A stretch of 64,000 nucleotides of DNA from Sphingobacterium sp. N143 (GCF_030325625.1 NZ_JACAIS010000015.1:1-64000); one strand, 5' to 3'; shown: positions 31,009 to 40,670, counted from the first letter of the stretch. Numbers and translations are program-made. The notes: a model not told the origin generated them from the letters alone.

Positions 31009-32589
31009 ATGAATAAGTGGACAACAAAATTTGGAATAGCCTATTTTTTAATGCTCATCGTATTGGTTTCTTCCTGTAAGAAGGATAATCAGGTGGATGT
31101 TACTGAAGGTTCATTCGTACGTTTAAATATCGGTCAGGTTTATCCGGATGCAAACGCTGCTCCAACGCCTAAAAAGGTCGGATCTGTAGGACGTAGCTTT
31201 GCATCTGCAGCACAGGTCGTCGAAATTCCTTTTGATAACCAATATACTTTAGTCGCGACTTTAAAAGCTGAAACTGCCACGACTCCAAGCCTAAAAGCAT
31301 CGAATCGTGCGACAACTGTTACGACCGGTAGCGAACAGAAAGCTTTAAAACAAGGAACTGTTTATGATGTGGCGATTTTTGATGCCGCAGGTGTATATAA
31401 GGAGACGAAATCCTTTACACAGGGTAGCTCAGCGCCTGATTTTGCGATTGAAAAGGGGAATTACACCTTTGTGATCTATGCTTCTGGCACAAATAAAACA
31501 TTGCCTACTATTGCGGCTGGAACCAAATTGGATGATGTGAATTTTGTGGGATTGACAGCAGACCAGGATCTGATGTTGGATCAGGTGCAATTTGAGGTAA
31601 AAGATGGACAAAATGTGTTGAATGCTGATTTGGCGCATTTGTTTACACAGGTATCCTTAAAATTTGATGCCTCAGCACTGGGTGAGGTGAGCCGCATTGC
31701 TGCTGCAACAATCGAACCGTCCAATGCTGCGGTAGATGTGAAATTGGCTGACGGTACACTGGCTTTTAAAGGGGATGTGAATCCGGTTGCTTTTAACCTG
31801 AAAAATACGACGGGTAAGGTAATCTATTCGGATTCTACCTTTATTACCACTGCGGCCACAACAAATGGAAAAATTGTCCTGTCGGGTGTTTCTATTGCAG
31901 GAAGTGCGACTAGGGATTTATCACAAGACGGCTGGAAACTTAAGCCTGGTGTAAAATATAAATTGGACATTACGCTTAAAAAAGCGATCTCGGTAAATAT
32001 CGGTGACGAAGTATGGGCTTTGGGCAATTTGGTATACAGCAATGGTGTGTATGGCTTTGCGGCAACAAATGATGCTTATGGCAATTACTGGTTCCCGGGT
32101 TATGTCAAACCGAAAGTGTTTGATGTAAATAATAGAGTTCCGTCGCCTGAAATCAATGGTGCGCAAGGTGATCCCTGTGCGCTGGTGCAGCCAGCGAATA
32201 CCTGGCGGCTTCCGACTAAAGCTGAATTTGATCAGTTGAAAGCGGCTACTGAACCGGGCGGAAAGAATAACCCCGGCCCCAATATATACGCGCCTGCAAG
32301 ATACACGGATACCTGGGATGGAACATCGGCTTCGAATATTGGGATGTTCTTTGGTACCCAGTCCAATCCGGGGGCAGACCGTGATAAATACTTTTACTTG
32401 CCCTATGGCGGTTCATACAATGATAACAATACGGGTAATGGTAAAGGCTCTCAGGGTAATTACTTATTGGCTGGTAACAGATGGCTGCAGCTCACAGGTG
32501 GAAAAGGTCAAATTGGTTGGAGTATGAATACGGACCAAGGTAGCGCCGAGGCAAATTTTGCCTATCAGATCCGTTGTGTAAAACGATAA
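31009..32589 (+). CDS. Fimbrillin-like lipoprotein with FISUMP-like C-terminus (cassette 2)
   Basis: A 526-residue exported lipoprotein with signal ending LIVLVSSC (Cys23) and KKD. A beta-rich fimbrillin-like section (about 30-340) includes YTFVIYASGTNKTLP and LNADLAHLFTQVSLKFDAS. The C-terminal part (about 345-526) begins GDEVWALGNLVYSNG and contains GDPCALVQPANTWRLPTKAEF and a final YQIRCVKR, matching the FISUMP-like outline and the protein of cassette 1. It has a strong terminator at 32652. Probable surface protein working with, or regulated with, the peptide encoded upstream. Confidence 0.78.
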   Translation: MNKWTTKFGIAYFLMLIVLVSSCKKDNQVDVTEGSFVRLNIGQVYPDANAAPTPKKVGSVGRSFASAAQVVEIPFDNQYTLVATLKAETATTPSLKASNRATTVTTGSEQKALKQGTVYDVAIFDAAGVYKETKSFTQGSSAPDFAIEKGNYTFVIYASGTNKTLPTIAAGTKLDDVNFVGLTADQDLMLDQVQFEVKDGQNVLNADLAHLFTQVSLKFDASALGEVSRIAAATIEPSNAAVDVKLADGTLAFKGDVNPVAFNLKNTTGKVIYSDSTFITTAATTNGKIVLSGVSIAGSATRDLSQDGWKLKPGVKYKLDITLKKAISVNIGDEVWALGNLVYSNGVYGFAATNDAYGNYWFPGYVKPKVFDVNNRVPSPEINGAQGDPCALVQPANTWRLPTKAEFDQLKAATEPGGKNNPGPNIYAPARYTDTWDGTSASNIGMFFGTQSNPGADRDKYFYLPYGGSYNDNNTGNGKGSQGNYLLAGNRWLQLTGGKGQIGWSMNTDQGSAEANFAYQIRCVKR

Positions 32590-32651
32590 GCCTAAAGCGG
32601 CGCGTTTAAAAGCTATATAAGATAATTTATTTGGATAATAAATTTAATGGA

Positions 32652-32684
32652 GACGTATTCCCCGGCGGGGAATGCGTCTTTTTT
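32652..32684 (+). terminator. Terminator of peptide/lipoprotein cassette 2
   Basis: GACGTATTCCCC (32652-32663), a GGC loop and GGGGAATGCGTC (32667-32678) form a 12-bp stem with one G-U pair, followed by TTTTTT. Confidence 0.9.
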
Positions 32685-32765
32685 ATGGAAATTGCAGGAC
32701 TGTCCCTAGAAAGTGTAGCTTGTTTTTCCTACTTTCGTTAAGTCCATCATATTGGACGGACCAAA

Positions 32766-34631
32766 ATGACCTTTCGATACGATATAGGCTTGTTGCGTGC
32801 CATAGCTGTTGTTGCTGTGCTGCTTTACCATTATGAAGTCCCTGGCTTTCATGGTGGTTTTGTAGGTGTCGATATTTTCTTTGTGATTTCGGGATTTCTG
32901 ATGACGCAGATTATACTGACTGGCTTTGAACAGAAAACATTCTTCTATGGGGATTTTGTCGGCCGAAGGGTGAAGCGCATTGTCCCGGCTTTGCTGCTGC
33001 TTAGTGTTTGTCTGCTGTTGCTGATGCCCCTGCTTTATTTTTCTGCAGATCTCAAGCTGAATGCAAAGTATATTGGCCTGGGACTGGCGTTTCTGTCAAA
33101 TATTTATTATGCGTTCAGTACCGGGACCTATTTTTCGATCGATGCCGTGGATAATATTTTCCTGCATAGCTGGACGCTTGGCATGGAAATGCAATTTTAT
33201 CTGTTGTATCCCTTGTTGCTATTGCTGTTAAAAAAACAATACTTAAATCGGTTCGGCTGGTTTAGGGGCAGCTATCTTGTGCTGGCATGCCTTTCGTATC
33301 TGGTTTGCGCATATTGGCTCAAAACCGAACCGGACTGGGCCTTTTATTTAATGCCTGCACGTGCCTGGGAATTCATGCTGGGCGGACTGGCATTTTTGTA
33401 TGCTGGGGATATAAAACGCAGGTTTGGGGCTGTGTCAGCTGTTCTTTCTCCTTTGTTGTTGCTTCTTATTTTGGCTGCGATCTACTGGGCTGCCGGGAAA
33501 TATCCATGGCCATCCGCTTATACATTAGTACCTACCCTGGCAACTGCAATATTACTAAGTATAAACGTCGATTATGCCCTATTCCGCAATCGGGTGATTC
33601 AGTTTCTTGGAAATATTTCGTATTCGCTTTACCTATGGCATTGGCCCATCTATGTGCTGTATCGAAAATATGAATTTCTGTTCCCATATGCATACAGTCT
33701 TTTGATTCCTGTACTGCTGTCTTTGCTGTTGGCCTCGGCCTCTTATTATTGGATTGAACGAAAAAAAGGACAGTTTTCCCTCCCTTCCATAATGACGGCT
33801 AATGCTGCGCTTGGCGCTATCACGGTTCTGTTTTATCTCGGTGCAAAATGGGAGGGGTGGAATAAAATCCGTTTATTGGATGCGAAATATGTCAATTACT
33901 TTGAGTATAATGAACATGCTCATCTCAATCCCTGCAACTGCTATATCACCGACAGTAAAAATTATGCATTTTTTGATCAGGAAAGATGCCTGCACGTCGA
34001 TACGGCAAAGCAGAATATCCTGTTGATGGGCGATAGTCATGCGGCGCAGCTTTCAACAGCCTTCCGTCAGGCGCTGGGGAAAGAACAACGGCTTTTGGAA
34101 ATAAGCCTGAGCCTGACCTTTCCTTTTCCCCAACCCAGAGGCTATCAAAAGTCTGTTGAGCTTTGGCAATATTTTTATACAACTTATCTCCCCGAAAATT
34201 ATCAGCATATTGATCGGGTTTTTGTGTCCGTGCATTGGCTGATGTACAATTTTACTACCATGAAGTATTCGAAACAAGAGATGGAGGAAGGGATAAAACA
34301 GATGATAGCAGTTTTTGAAAAGTATGGAGTGAACTATTATTTCATTGGACAGACGGAAGAATATGTGCTGCCTTACCGAAAAGTGGCTTTAAAAAAAAGG
34401 ACAGACAAAGCTTTGGATGAAAACCGTTATATTAATCCGATCGGCGCTCGCATAAATGTTTTTCTCAAGCAGCTGATTGGTCCTGAACATTATATCGATG
34501 TTTATCGATTGGCAGAACTGGATCACGACAATACGGCCCTTGGTACACCTTATATGTTTGATCGTCATCACCTCAGCCCCTTTGGAGCAGCGGAATTGAT
34601 CGAATACCTAAAGAAGAATCGATATTTTTAA
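32766..34631 (+). CDS. Membrane acyltransferase (AT3/OafA type) with C-terminal SGNH domain
   Basis: A 621-residue protein that probably O-acetylates a surface polysaccharide. The AT3 membrane domain (about 1-345) starts YDIGLLRAIAVVAVLLYHY and has GFVGVDIFFVISGFLMTQII and about ten transmembrane helices, with the R..R and H..D pattern of OafA proteins. The periplasmic SGNH domain (about 395-620) shows LLMGDSHAAQLS (nucleophile Ser) and DRHHLSPFGA (catalytic Asp-His). The same fusion is known in OafA-like enzymes. It ends 4 bp into the convergent phosphatase gene and lies next to polysaccharide synthesis genes. Confidence 0.9.
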   Translation: MTFRYDIGLLRAIAVVAVLLYHYEVPGFHGGFVGVDIFFVISGFLMTQIILTGFEQKTFFYGDFVGRRVKRIVPALLLLSVCLLLLMPLLYFSADLKLNAKYIGLGLAFLSNIYYAFSTGTYFSIDAVDNIFLHSWTLGMEMQFYLLYPLLLLLLKKQYLNRFGWFRGSYLVLACLSYLVCAYWLKTEPDWAFYLMPARAWEFMLGGLAFLYAGDIKRRFGAVSAVLSPLLLLLILAAIYWAAGKYPWPSAYTLVPTLATAILLSINVDYALFRNRVIQFLGNISYSLYLWHWPIYVLYRKYEFLFPYAYSLLIPVLLSLLLASASYYWIERKKGQFSLPSIMTANAALGAITVLFYLGAKWEGWNKIRLLDAKYVNYFEYNEHAHLNPCNCYITDSKNYAFFDQERCLHVDTAKQNILLMGDSHAAQLSTAFRQALGKEQRLLEISLSLTFPFPQPRGYQKSVELWQYFYTTYLPENYQHIDRVFVSVHWLMYNFTTMKYSKQEMEEGIKQMIAVFEKYGVNYYFIGQTEEYVLPYRKVALKKRTDKALDENRYINPIGARINVFLKQLIGPEHYIDVYRLAELDHDNTALGTPYMFDRHHLSPFGAAELIEYLKKNRYF

Positions 34632-35425
34632 CCAGCGATTTCTTGCGATTTGTTACCGCCAATATGATCCAATAGGGTTTGGTTTAAAATAGGAGAGGTT
34701 CTTAGCATGTCACGTATAGGGTATTTTTCAGCAATATTCTTGAGCGCATCCAGGTGCTTCTGATGATGGAGGTCAGTGCCCACAAAATCGTACATGCCTG
34801 ATTTTAATAAGGTCATGGCAATGGCTTTAACGTCTACACCGTAATAACGGCTGAGGGAAAGCAGGTTGAGTTGCAGTAAGCAGCCGGCATCTTTGATCTG
34901 TTTGTAAATATTAAAGTTGCCATGGTAATAATTATAACGTTCGGGGTGGGCAAGGACTGGTTTGTAACCAAGTTTTTGAATGTCCAGAATGGTATGGAAC
35001 AACGCTTTGGATTCGGATAAGTAGGACATTTCGATCAAAACGTATCCCCCGGGCATCACGCAGAGCTCATCGTTTTGGATCAACGACAATAAGCCATCGT
35101 CAATCATATGTTCTGCGGCGGCAAAAATATCAATATCTTTTCCGGTATCTTTTAGGCCTTTAATAAGGGCCAGCTGAGCCTCTTCTATACTTTGTTTGTT
35201 GTTGGGGTGTACACCAGCCATAATATGCGGCGTGCAGATAAACTTCTTTAACCCCAATCGGTGTAACTCCTGGATATAACCCAGTGAGTGCTGAACGGAT
35301 GGACTGCCATCATCAATGCCTGGTAAAAGATGGTTGTGCATGTCAACCTCAAGAAACTCCAATTGGGCCAAGGGCCTGACCGATGATGACTTCCTGCTTT
35401 TGAACAAATTGGTAAAAAAACTCAT
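34628..35425 (-). CDS. PHP-type tyrosine-protein phosphatase (CpsB/Wzb-like)
   Basis: A 265-residue protein of the PHP family that dephosphorylates bacterial tyrosine kinases governing capsule or exopolysaccharide export. Metal-binding motifs are visible: VDMHNHLLPGIDDG, FICTPHI, a Glu in VLIEMSYL, KPVLAHPERY and VGTDLHHQKHL. No tyrosine kinase gene occurs in this window, so the partner must be elsewhere. It stands alone on the minus strand between the acyltransferase (convergent, overlapping stops) and the CapD-type gene (divergent). Confidence 0.88.
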   Translation of the reverse strand: MSFFTNLFKSRKSSSVRPLAQLEFLEVDMHNHLLPGIDDGSPSVQHSLGYIQELHRLGLKKFICTPHIMAGVHPNNKQSIEEAQLALIKGLKDTGKDIDIFAAAEHMIDDGLLSLIQNDELCVMPGGYVLIEMSYLSESKALFHTILDIQKLGYKPVLAHPERYNYYHGNFNIYKQIKDAGCLLQLNLLSLSRYYGVDVKAIAMTLLKSGMYDFVGTDLHHQKHLDALKNIAEKYPIRDMLRTSPILNQTLLDHIGGNKSQEIAG

Positions 35426-35834
35426 AATTTTTATAATTCAAATAATATGCCTCTCTCCCAGCTATCTGAATGTAATTTACAAACAATATGCCAGTTTTAA
35501 CGTTAAACAAAATGAAAAACAATGATAAAAAATAGATATTTATCGAATAACAATAATTTGTTAGGGATGTTATAGCGTGATTTTTTAAATATTTTTGTGT
35601 TTTGTAACACTTTCGGTATAATACTTGCTTAGTCCACGATGAAGATAAAGTGAAGCATGCCGGTTTTTATTTGTTGTCGATCTGATAGAGGATTGGCCAA
35701 ATGATTATTAAATTTGATGTGCTTCAAGGATTTTCTTGTTAATTTTCATAATAATGCAAGCCTTTGTTAAGTGTAACAAAGTAAGTACAGAAAGTCTCAA
35801 CAGTAAATACATAAACTAAAAAGGGAAGAAAGAT
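35426..35834. other. Intergenic region, phosphatase / CapD-type gene
   Basis: These 409 bp contain no convincing gene. Two exact TAnnTTTG matches occur on the plus strand, TATTTTTG (35590-35597) and TAAATTTG (35709-35716), but neither has a TTG element at the right distance. Either could start the polysaccharide operon at 35835 with a long leader. Confidence 0.5.
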
Positions 35835-37823
35835 ATGATGGGATCTCTATGGGATTTAAGAAAACGACTGCGTAAAGATAACCCGCGTTGGGTCATTCTG
35901 TTGATCGATATGTGGTTTGTTTTTGCCAGCTATGTGTTTTCAAATTATGTGGTGAACAATTTCAAAGGCGTATTTGACGGGGCATTGATGTTAAAGAAAC
36001 TGGTGCTGATCTTACCGGTATATTTATTCATGTTCTTATGTTTCAATACCTTTAGGGGGATTGTCCGGCAGACGGGGATCCGGGATACAATCAAGATCTT
36101 TAAGACTGTCGCCTCTGCTTACCTGATTTTAATGGGCTTGACACTGCTGATAAAGAGTGTTGTTGATAAGGGCACAACGATGGGTGATTACCTGATCTTA
36201 TCCTATAGCGTGCTGACCATGCAGGCCTGTATTCTGTTGGTCGTCATGGTAGGAGCACGTGTGGTCTACCGGACGATTTATGAATATTTGTTTTTACCGG
36301 CAAGAAAGGGTGAGAATGTGCTGATTTTTGGGGCCTCACGGCCAGGTCTGGTATCCTTCTCCTTATTAAAAGAAGATCCGCGGGTTAAATACCAGGTGAT
36401 TGCTTTCGTGGAGGACAAGATCTCACGGATCGGCAAAAGGCTGGCCGGATTGAAGATTAAAGACCTCACAGAAATTACCAAGGAATATGTTGAAAAATAC
36501 CAGATCTCCCAAGTGATCATTGCCGTGGAAAATAACGATCCCGAGCGATTGGAGTACGTTTCCGACTGGTTTCAGAATATTGGCCTCGAACTGAAAATTA
36601 TGCCGCCTGCGCGGATCTTGCTTAATTCTGGCGCAAAACGTGAAATTCGGCCCTTGAAAATCGAAGATTTATTGGGACGTAAACCGATTAAATTGGACCA
36701 CCCGGAGATTGAAGAGGAAATGAAAGGCAAGGTGATTCTGGTGACAGGTGCCGCTGGGTCGATCGGTTCGGAGCTTGCCCGACAGATTGCCCGTCGTCAA
36801 TATAAAAAATTGGTTCTATTGGATCAGGCAGAATCGGCTCTATATGATATACAACAGTCAATCAAAGCTGCGCAGCCTGAACATATGCACTGTGTCGTGG
36901 GTGATGTCCGAAACTATGCCTTTATGCAACGGGTATTTGCGCAATATAAACCTGACTTGGTATTCCATGCCGCCGCATATAAACATGTGCCTTTAATGGA
37001 GGCAAATCCGTATGAGTCTATTCAGACTAATGTGCTGGGCAGTAAAAATGTAGCCGATCTCTGTATGCAATATGGGACAAAAAAGATGGTCATGGTCTCT
37101 ACGGATAAAGCCGTAAATCCAACCAACGTAATGGGGGCAACCAAACGTATGGCCGAGATTTATGTCAGCAGCTGCAGCGGCAAATCGGAAACCAGCTTTA
37201 TCATTACCCGCTTTGGAAATGTACTGGGGTCTAATGGTTCTGTGATTCCGCTCTTTGAAAAACAAATGGAAAATGGAGGGCCATTGACGCTGACCCATCC
37301 GGAGATTACACGTTTCTTTATGACCATACCGGAGGCCTGTCAATTGGTGCAGGAGGCTGGTGTAATGGGTAAAGGTGGAGAAATCTTTGTGTTTGATATG
37401 GGGAAATCTGTCAAGATTATCGATCTGGCAAAACGCATGATCAAACTGAAAGGATACCGCTATCCGGAGGATATTGATATCAAGATTGTTGGCCTGCGCC
37501 CAGGAGAGAAAATTTATGAAGAACTGTTGGCCGACAATGAAAATACGGTGAAGACACATCACCCGAAAATTATGATCGCCAAAGTCAATCACGATGAACT
37601 GGCCCTGAAGGCCGAACGGATCAATAGCATCTGCCAGCAGATCCTGCAGGCAGATCAGGAATTACCGGATTTTATGCAGCTGGTCGCTGGAATGAAACAG
37701 GTGGTTCCGGAGTTCAAATCCCAAAATTCGGAATATGAGGTGCTTGATGTCACCGAAGAGCAAGAACTGCTGGATGAGACCCCGGTATATTCACTGATGA
37801 AAAAAGCAGAACCATCTAGATAA
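35835..37823 (+). CDS. Membrane-anchored nucleoside-diphosphate-sugar 4,6-dehydratase (CapD/WbpM/FlaA1 type)
   Basis: A 662-residue enzyme of the type that converts UDP-GlcNAc to a 4-keto-6-deoxy sugar at the start of many polysaccharide pathways. Four transmembrane segments occupy about 20-145, a CoA-binding-like Rossmann region follows (ENVLIFGASRPGLVSF), then the catalytic SDR domain from about 295: VTGAAGSIGSELARQ (NAD binding) and VSTDKAVNPTNVMGATKRMAE, in which Met replaces the usual catalytic Tyr, as is typical of this subfamily. It starts with two consecutive ATG codons and begins the dTDP-rhamnose region. Confidence 0.9.
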   Translation: MMGSLWDLRKRLRKDNPRWVILLIDMWFVFASYVFSNYVVNNFKGVFDGALMLKKLVLILPVYLFMFLCFNTFRGIVRQTGIRDTIKIFKTVASAYLILMGLTLLIKSVVDKGTTMGDYLILSYSVLTMQACILLVVMVGARVVYRTIYEYLFLPARKGENVLIFGASRPGLVSFSLLKEDPRVKYQVIAFVEDKISRIGKRLAGLKIKDLTEITKEYVEKYQISQVIIAVENNDPERLEYVSDWFQNIGLELKIMPPARILLNSGAKREIRPLKIEDLLGRKPIKLDHPEIEEEMKGKVILVTGAAGSIGSELARQIARRQYKKLVLLDQAESALYDIQQSIKAAQPEHMHCVVGDVRNYAFMQRVFAQYKPDLVFHAAAYKHVPLMEANPYESIQTNVLGSKNVADLCMQYGTKKMVMVSTDKAVNPTNVMGATKRMAEIYVSSCSGKSETSFIITRFGNVLGSNGSVIPLFEKQMENGGPLTLTHPEITRFFMTIPEACQLVQEAGVMGKGGEIFVFDMGKSVKIIDLAKRMIKLKGYRYPEDIDIKIVGLRPGEKIYEELLADNENTVKTHHPKIMIAKVNHDELALKAERINSICQQILQADQELPDFMQLVAGMKQVVPEFKSQNSEYEVLDVTEEQELLDETPVYSLMKKAEPSR

Positions 37824-37897
37824 AACCAGAACTGACCTATCAGGCTGATGTTAAATAACATGCTGCTGATTAAAAGGTAAAAACTGAGCTGAAGATC

Positions 37898-37922
37898 AAA
37901 GTCCCTTACTGGGACTTTTTTT
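37898..37922 (+). terminator. Terminator after the CapD-type gene
   Basis: AAAGTCCC (37898-37905), TTACT loop and GGGACTTT (37911-37918) with seven T residues at the end. It separates the dehydratase from the rfb genes, which therefore need their own promoter or read-through. Confidence 0.88.
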
Positions 37923-38001
37923 ATGGCTGTATTTTCTGCCCGGTAAAATTTGCCATTATAGAAAAATCAACCTAATTTTAGCAAATTATTTGGTGAGTTA
38001 A

Positions 38002-38127
38002 AAAATATTTCATGATAGACAGTCATTGCAATACACTCATCATATAGCTTTAAAAGGTGAATATCCAAAATCAAAAAGTGCAAGCACTGTTGCAAGAAAA
38101 ATACTGGATATCGCATTGGACCATTAA
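38002..38127 (+). pseudogene. Short C-terminal gene remnant before rfbB
   Basis: One frame is open for 41 codons between stops and ends ALKGEYPKSKSASTVARKI then LDIALDH. It has no start codon of its own and looks like the end of a helical protein. It lies in an otherwise AT-rich gap between the CapD terminator and rfbB. I cannot name the family. It may mark a deletion of polysaccharide genes from this locus. Confidence 0.35.
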
Positions 38128-38145
38128 AAGACAGATAAGAGATAC

Positions 38146-39201
38146 ATGAATAAAACTATCCTGATTACAGGCGGAGCCGGATTTATTGGTTCGCATGTCG
38201 TGCGTGAGTTTGTGAAAAAATATGCGGATTATCATATTATTAATCTGGATGCACTGACTTATGCCGGCAATCTTGAAAATTTGAAAGATATAGAGCATTT
38301 GCCCAATTATACCTTTGTCAAAGCTGATATTACGGATCAGGCGCTGATAACTTCCATTTTCAAAAAATACCAGCCGGATGGCATTATCCATCTGGCGGCA
38401 GAATCTCATGTGGACCGATCAATCAGTGATCCTACGGCTTTTGTGATGACAAATGTGATCGGTACGGTAAACCTGTTGAATGCAGCCCGTGAGATCTGGA
38501 AAGATGATATGACTGGTAAACGCTTTCATCATGTGTCTACAGATGAAGTCTTTGGTGCGCTGGGAGCGTCTGGCTTCTTTACCGAGGATACCAAATATGA
38601 CCCGCATTCCCCTTATTCAGCTTCCAAGGCAAGCTCCGATCATTTTGTTCGGGCTTATCATGATACTTATGGCTTACCTATTGTGCTGACGAACTGTTCA
38701 AACAATTATGGCCCCAATCATTTTCCAGAGAAATTGATTCCCCTATGCATCCATAATATTCTGAACAATAAGCCGCTCCCGGTATATGGCGACGGGAAGT
38801 ATACCCGCGATTGGCTTTTTGTGATTGATCATGCCAGAGCAATTGATCTGGTGTTCCATCAGGGCAAAAATGGGGATTCCTACAATATAGGAGGGTTTAA
38901 CGAATGGCAGAATATTGACTTGATCAAAGAATTATGTGCGCAGATGGATCGTAAATTGGATCGTCCGGCAGGAACTTCTGCGAAGCTGATTACTTTCGTC
39001 AAGGATAGGCCTGGGCATGACCTCCGCTATGCGATTGATGCCACAAAAATAAATAAAGAACTGGGCTGGAAGCCTTCCGTGACATTTGAAGAAGGGCTGT
39101 CGCTGACGATCGATTGGTTTTTAACCAATCAGGAATGGCTGAACAATGTCACTTCAGGTGATTATCAAAGTTATTATAATAATCAATATAAAGGCGCATA
39201 A
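38146..39201 (+). CDS. rfbB: dTDP-glucose 4,6-dehydratase
   Basis: The second enzyme of dTDP-L-rhamnose synthesis, converting dTDP-glucose to dTDP-4-keto-6-deoxyglucose. The extended SDR fold shows the NAD motif ITGGAGFIGSHV, HVSTDEVFGAL with the catalytic Asp-Glu pair next to Thr, and the YSASK active site (about 157-161) in SPYSASKASSDH. NCSNNYGP is also diagnostic. The 351 residues are normal. First gene of the contiguous rfbB-rfbC-rfbD-rfbA cluster. Confidence 0.96.
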   Translation: MNKTILITGGAGFIGSHVVREFVKKYADYHIINLDALTYAGNLENLKDIEHLPNYTFVKADITDQALITSIFKKYQPDGIIHLAAESHVDRSISDPTAFVMTNVIGTVNLLNAAREIWKDDMTGKRFHHVSTDEVFGALGASGFFTEDTKYDPHSPYSASKASSDHFVRAYHDTYGLPIVLTNCSNNYGPNHFPEKLIPLCIHNILNNKPLPVYGDGKYTRDWLFVIDHARAIDLVFHQGKNGDSYNIGGFNEWQNIDLIKELCAQMDRKLDRPAGTSAKLITFVKDRPGHDLRYAIDATKINKELGWKPSVTFEEGLSLTIDWFLTNQEWLNNVTSGDYQSYYNNQYKGA

Positions 39202-39222
39202 CGAGCATAAGAAATACAAATC

Positions 39223-39777
39223 ATGAAGTATACTGAAACGAAGCTGGCGGGCTGTTTTATTTTAGAACCAACAGTTTTTGAAGACGAAAGAGGCTATTTC
39301 TTTGAATCTTATAACGAAGATAAACTGGCCGCGATATTGGGACATACCCCCCATTTTGTACAGGATAATCAGTCAAAATCTCAATTTGGGGTGGTGCGGG
39401 GATTGCATATGCAGGCCGGTGAGCATGCACAGGCAAAACTGGTCCGGGTAGTGGAAGGCCGTGTTTTGGATGTGGCGGTAGATGTTCGGCCTGGCTCAGC
39501 AACTTATGGTCAGCATGTGGCTGTTGAACTGTCTGCTGAGAATAAGAAGCAATTATTTGTGCCACGGGGATTTCTTCATGGTTTCTCGGTGCTTTCCGAG
39601 CATGCCGTGTTTTTCTATAAATGTGATAACAATTATAATAAGGAGTCTGAAGATGGCGTATATCCCTTGGATACACAGCTGGCGGTAAACTGGCAGATTC
39701 CTCAGGAACAGATGATCTTGTCACAGAAAGATCAGGATGCGCAAAGTTTTGCGGCGCTGACCAATAAGCTAACTTAG
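39223..39777 (+). CDS. rfbC: dTDP-4-dehydrorhamnose 3,5-epimerase
   Basis: The cupin-fold epimerase of the dTDP-L-rhamnose pathway. A 184-residue protein with FEDERGYFFESYN, FVQDNQSKSQFGVVRGLHMQ (containing the catalytic His), VRVVEGRVLDVAVDVRPGS and LFVPRGFLHGFSVLS, all typical. It lies 21 bp after rfbB and 5 bp before rfbD, so cotranscription is likely. Confidence 0.96.
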   Translation: MKYTETKLAGCFILEPTVFEDERGYFFESYNEDKLAAILGHTPHFVQDNQSKSQFGVVRGLHMQAGEHAQAKLVRVVEGRVLDVAVDVRPGSATYGQHVAVELSAENKKQLFVPRGFLHGFSVLSEHAVFFYKCDNNYNKESEDGVYPLDTQLAVNWQIPQEQMILSQKDQDAQSFAALTNKLT

Positions 39778-39782
39778 TTGAT

Positions 39783-40652
39783 ATGGTAAGAATTGTAATA
39801 ACGGGAGCTACCGGACAGTTGGGATCTGAATTGCAGATGCTTTTGCGTAATGTCGGGGAGAAAGAGTGTTTCTTTTTGGACCGGAAGCAATTGCCATTGG
39901 ATCAGATTCATTTAATACAGGACATTTTGGCAATGTACCAACCCGATCTGATCATCCACGCCGGAGCTTATACTGCGGTGGATAAGGCGGAGTCGGAACC
40001 GGAAATGGCCAACTTGGTCAACCATGTAGCCTCTGAGGAGATTGCTCAGTATTGCCGGATCCATGGGGCCAAACTGATCGCAATTTCAACTGATTATGTT
40101 TTTGACGGAACTTCGGCCGTCCCTTTGGCAGAAGATGCCCCAACGGCTCCAATCAATGTATATGGGCAGACCAAGCTGGCGGGGGAACAGGCCATTCAAA
40201 AATGGTGTCCGGAAGCGATTATCATCCGTACATCATGGGTCTATTCTGCTTACGGAAATAATTTTGTCAAGACCATGTGCCGGCTCATGGCACAGCGGGA
40301 TGAAATCAATGTGATTGATGACCAGGTCGGGAGTCCGACTTATGCCAAGGACCTTGCTGTGGCCATTTTGAAAATTGCGGATGCAGCGGATTGGAAAAGC
40401 GGAATCTATCACTATAGCAATGAAGGGAAAATTTCCTGGTATGATTTTGCTGTAGCAATACGCGATTTTCGCTCGTTTGACTGTCAGGTGAAGCCTATTC
40501 CCAGCACTGCTTATCCAACGGCTGCCCAGCGGCCAAAATATTCATTGTTGGATAAAACAAAGATTAAATCGACATTTGATGTTGCGGTACCGAACTGGAA
40601 GCTAAGTTTGACGAATATGTTGGCAGCATACCTATCAGCAGAAGACGAGTAA
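39783..40652 (+). CDS. rfbD: dTDP-4-dehydrorhamnose reductase
   Basis: The last step of dTDP-L-rhamnose formation, an NADPH-dependent reduction. The 289-residue SDR protein has VITGATGQLGSEL, ISTDYVFDGTSAVPLAE and the YGQTKLAGE active site, then IIRTSWVYSAYGNNFVKTM. The length is normal. It follows rfbC directly and precedes rfbA by about 50 bp. Confidence 0.96.
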   Translation: MVRIVITGATGQLGSELQMLLRNVGEKECFFLDRKQLPLDQIHLIQDILAMYQPDLIIHAGAYTAVDKAESEPEMANLVNHVASEEIAQYCRIHGAKLIAISTDYVFDGTSAVPLAEDAPTAPINVYGQTKLAGEQAIQKWCPEAIIIRTSWVYSAYGNNFVKTMCRLMAQRDEINVIDDQVGSPTYAKDLAVAILKIADAADWKSGIYHYSNEGKISWYDFAVAIRDFRSFDCQVKPIPSTAYPTAAQRPKYSLLDKTKIKSTFDVAVPNWKLSLTNMLAAYLSAEDE

Positions 40653-40670
40653 AACTTGCACTACCAAAGT

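Noticed and set aside
36993-37592. A 199-codon minus-strand frame inside the CapD-type gene
   Set aside because: The plus-strand dehydratase motifs run through the same bases; the antisense frame has no domain features.
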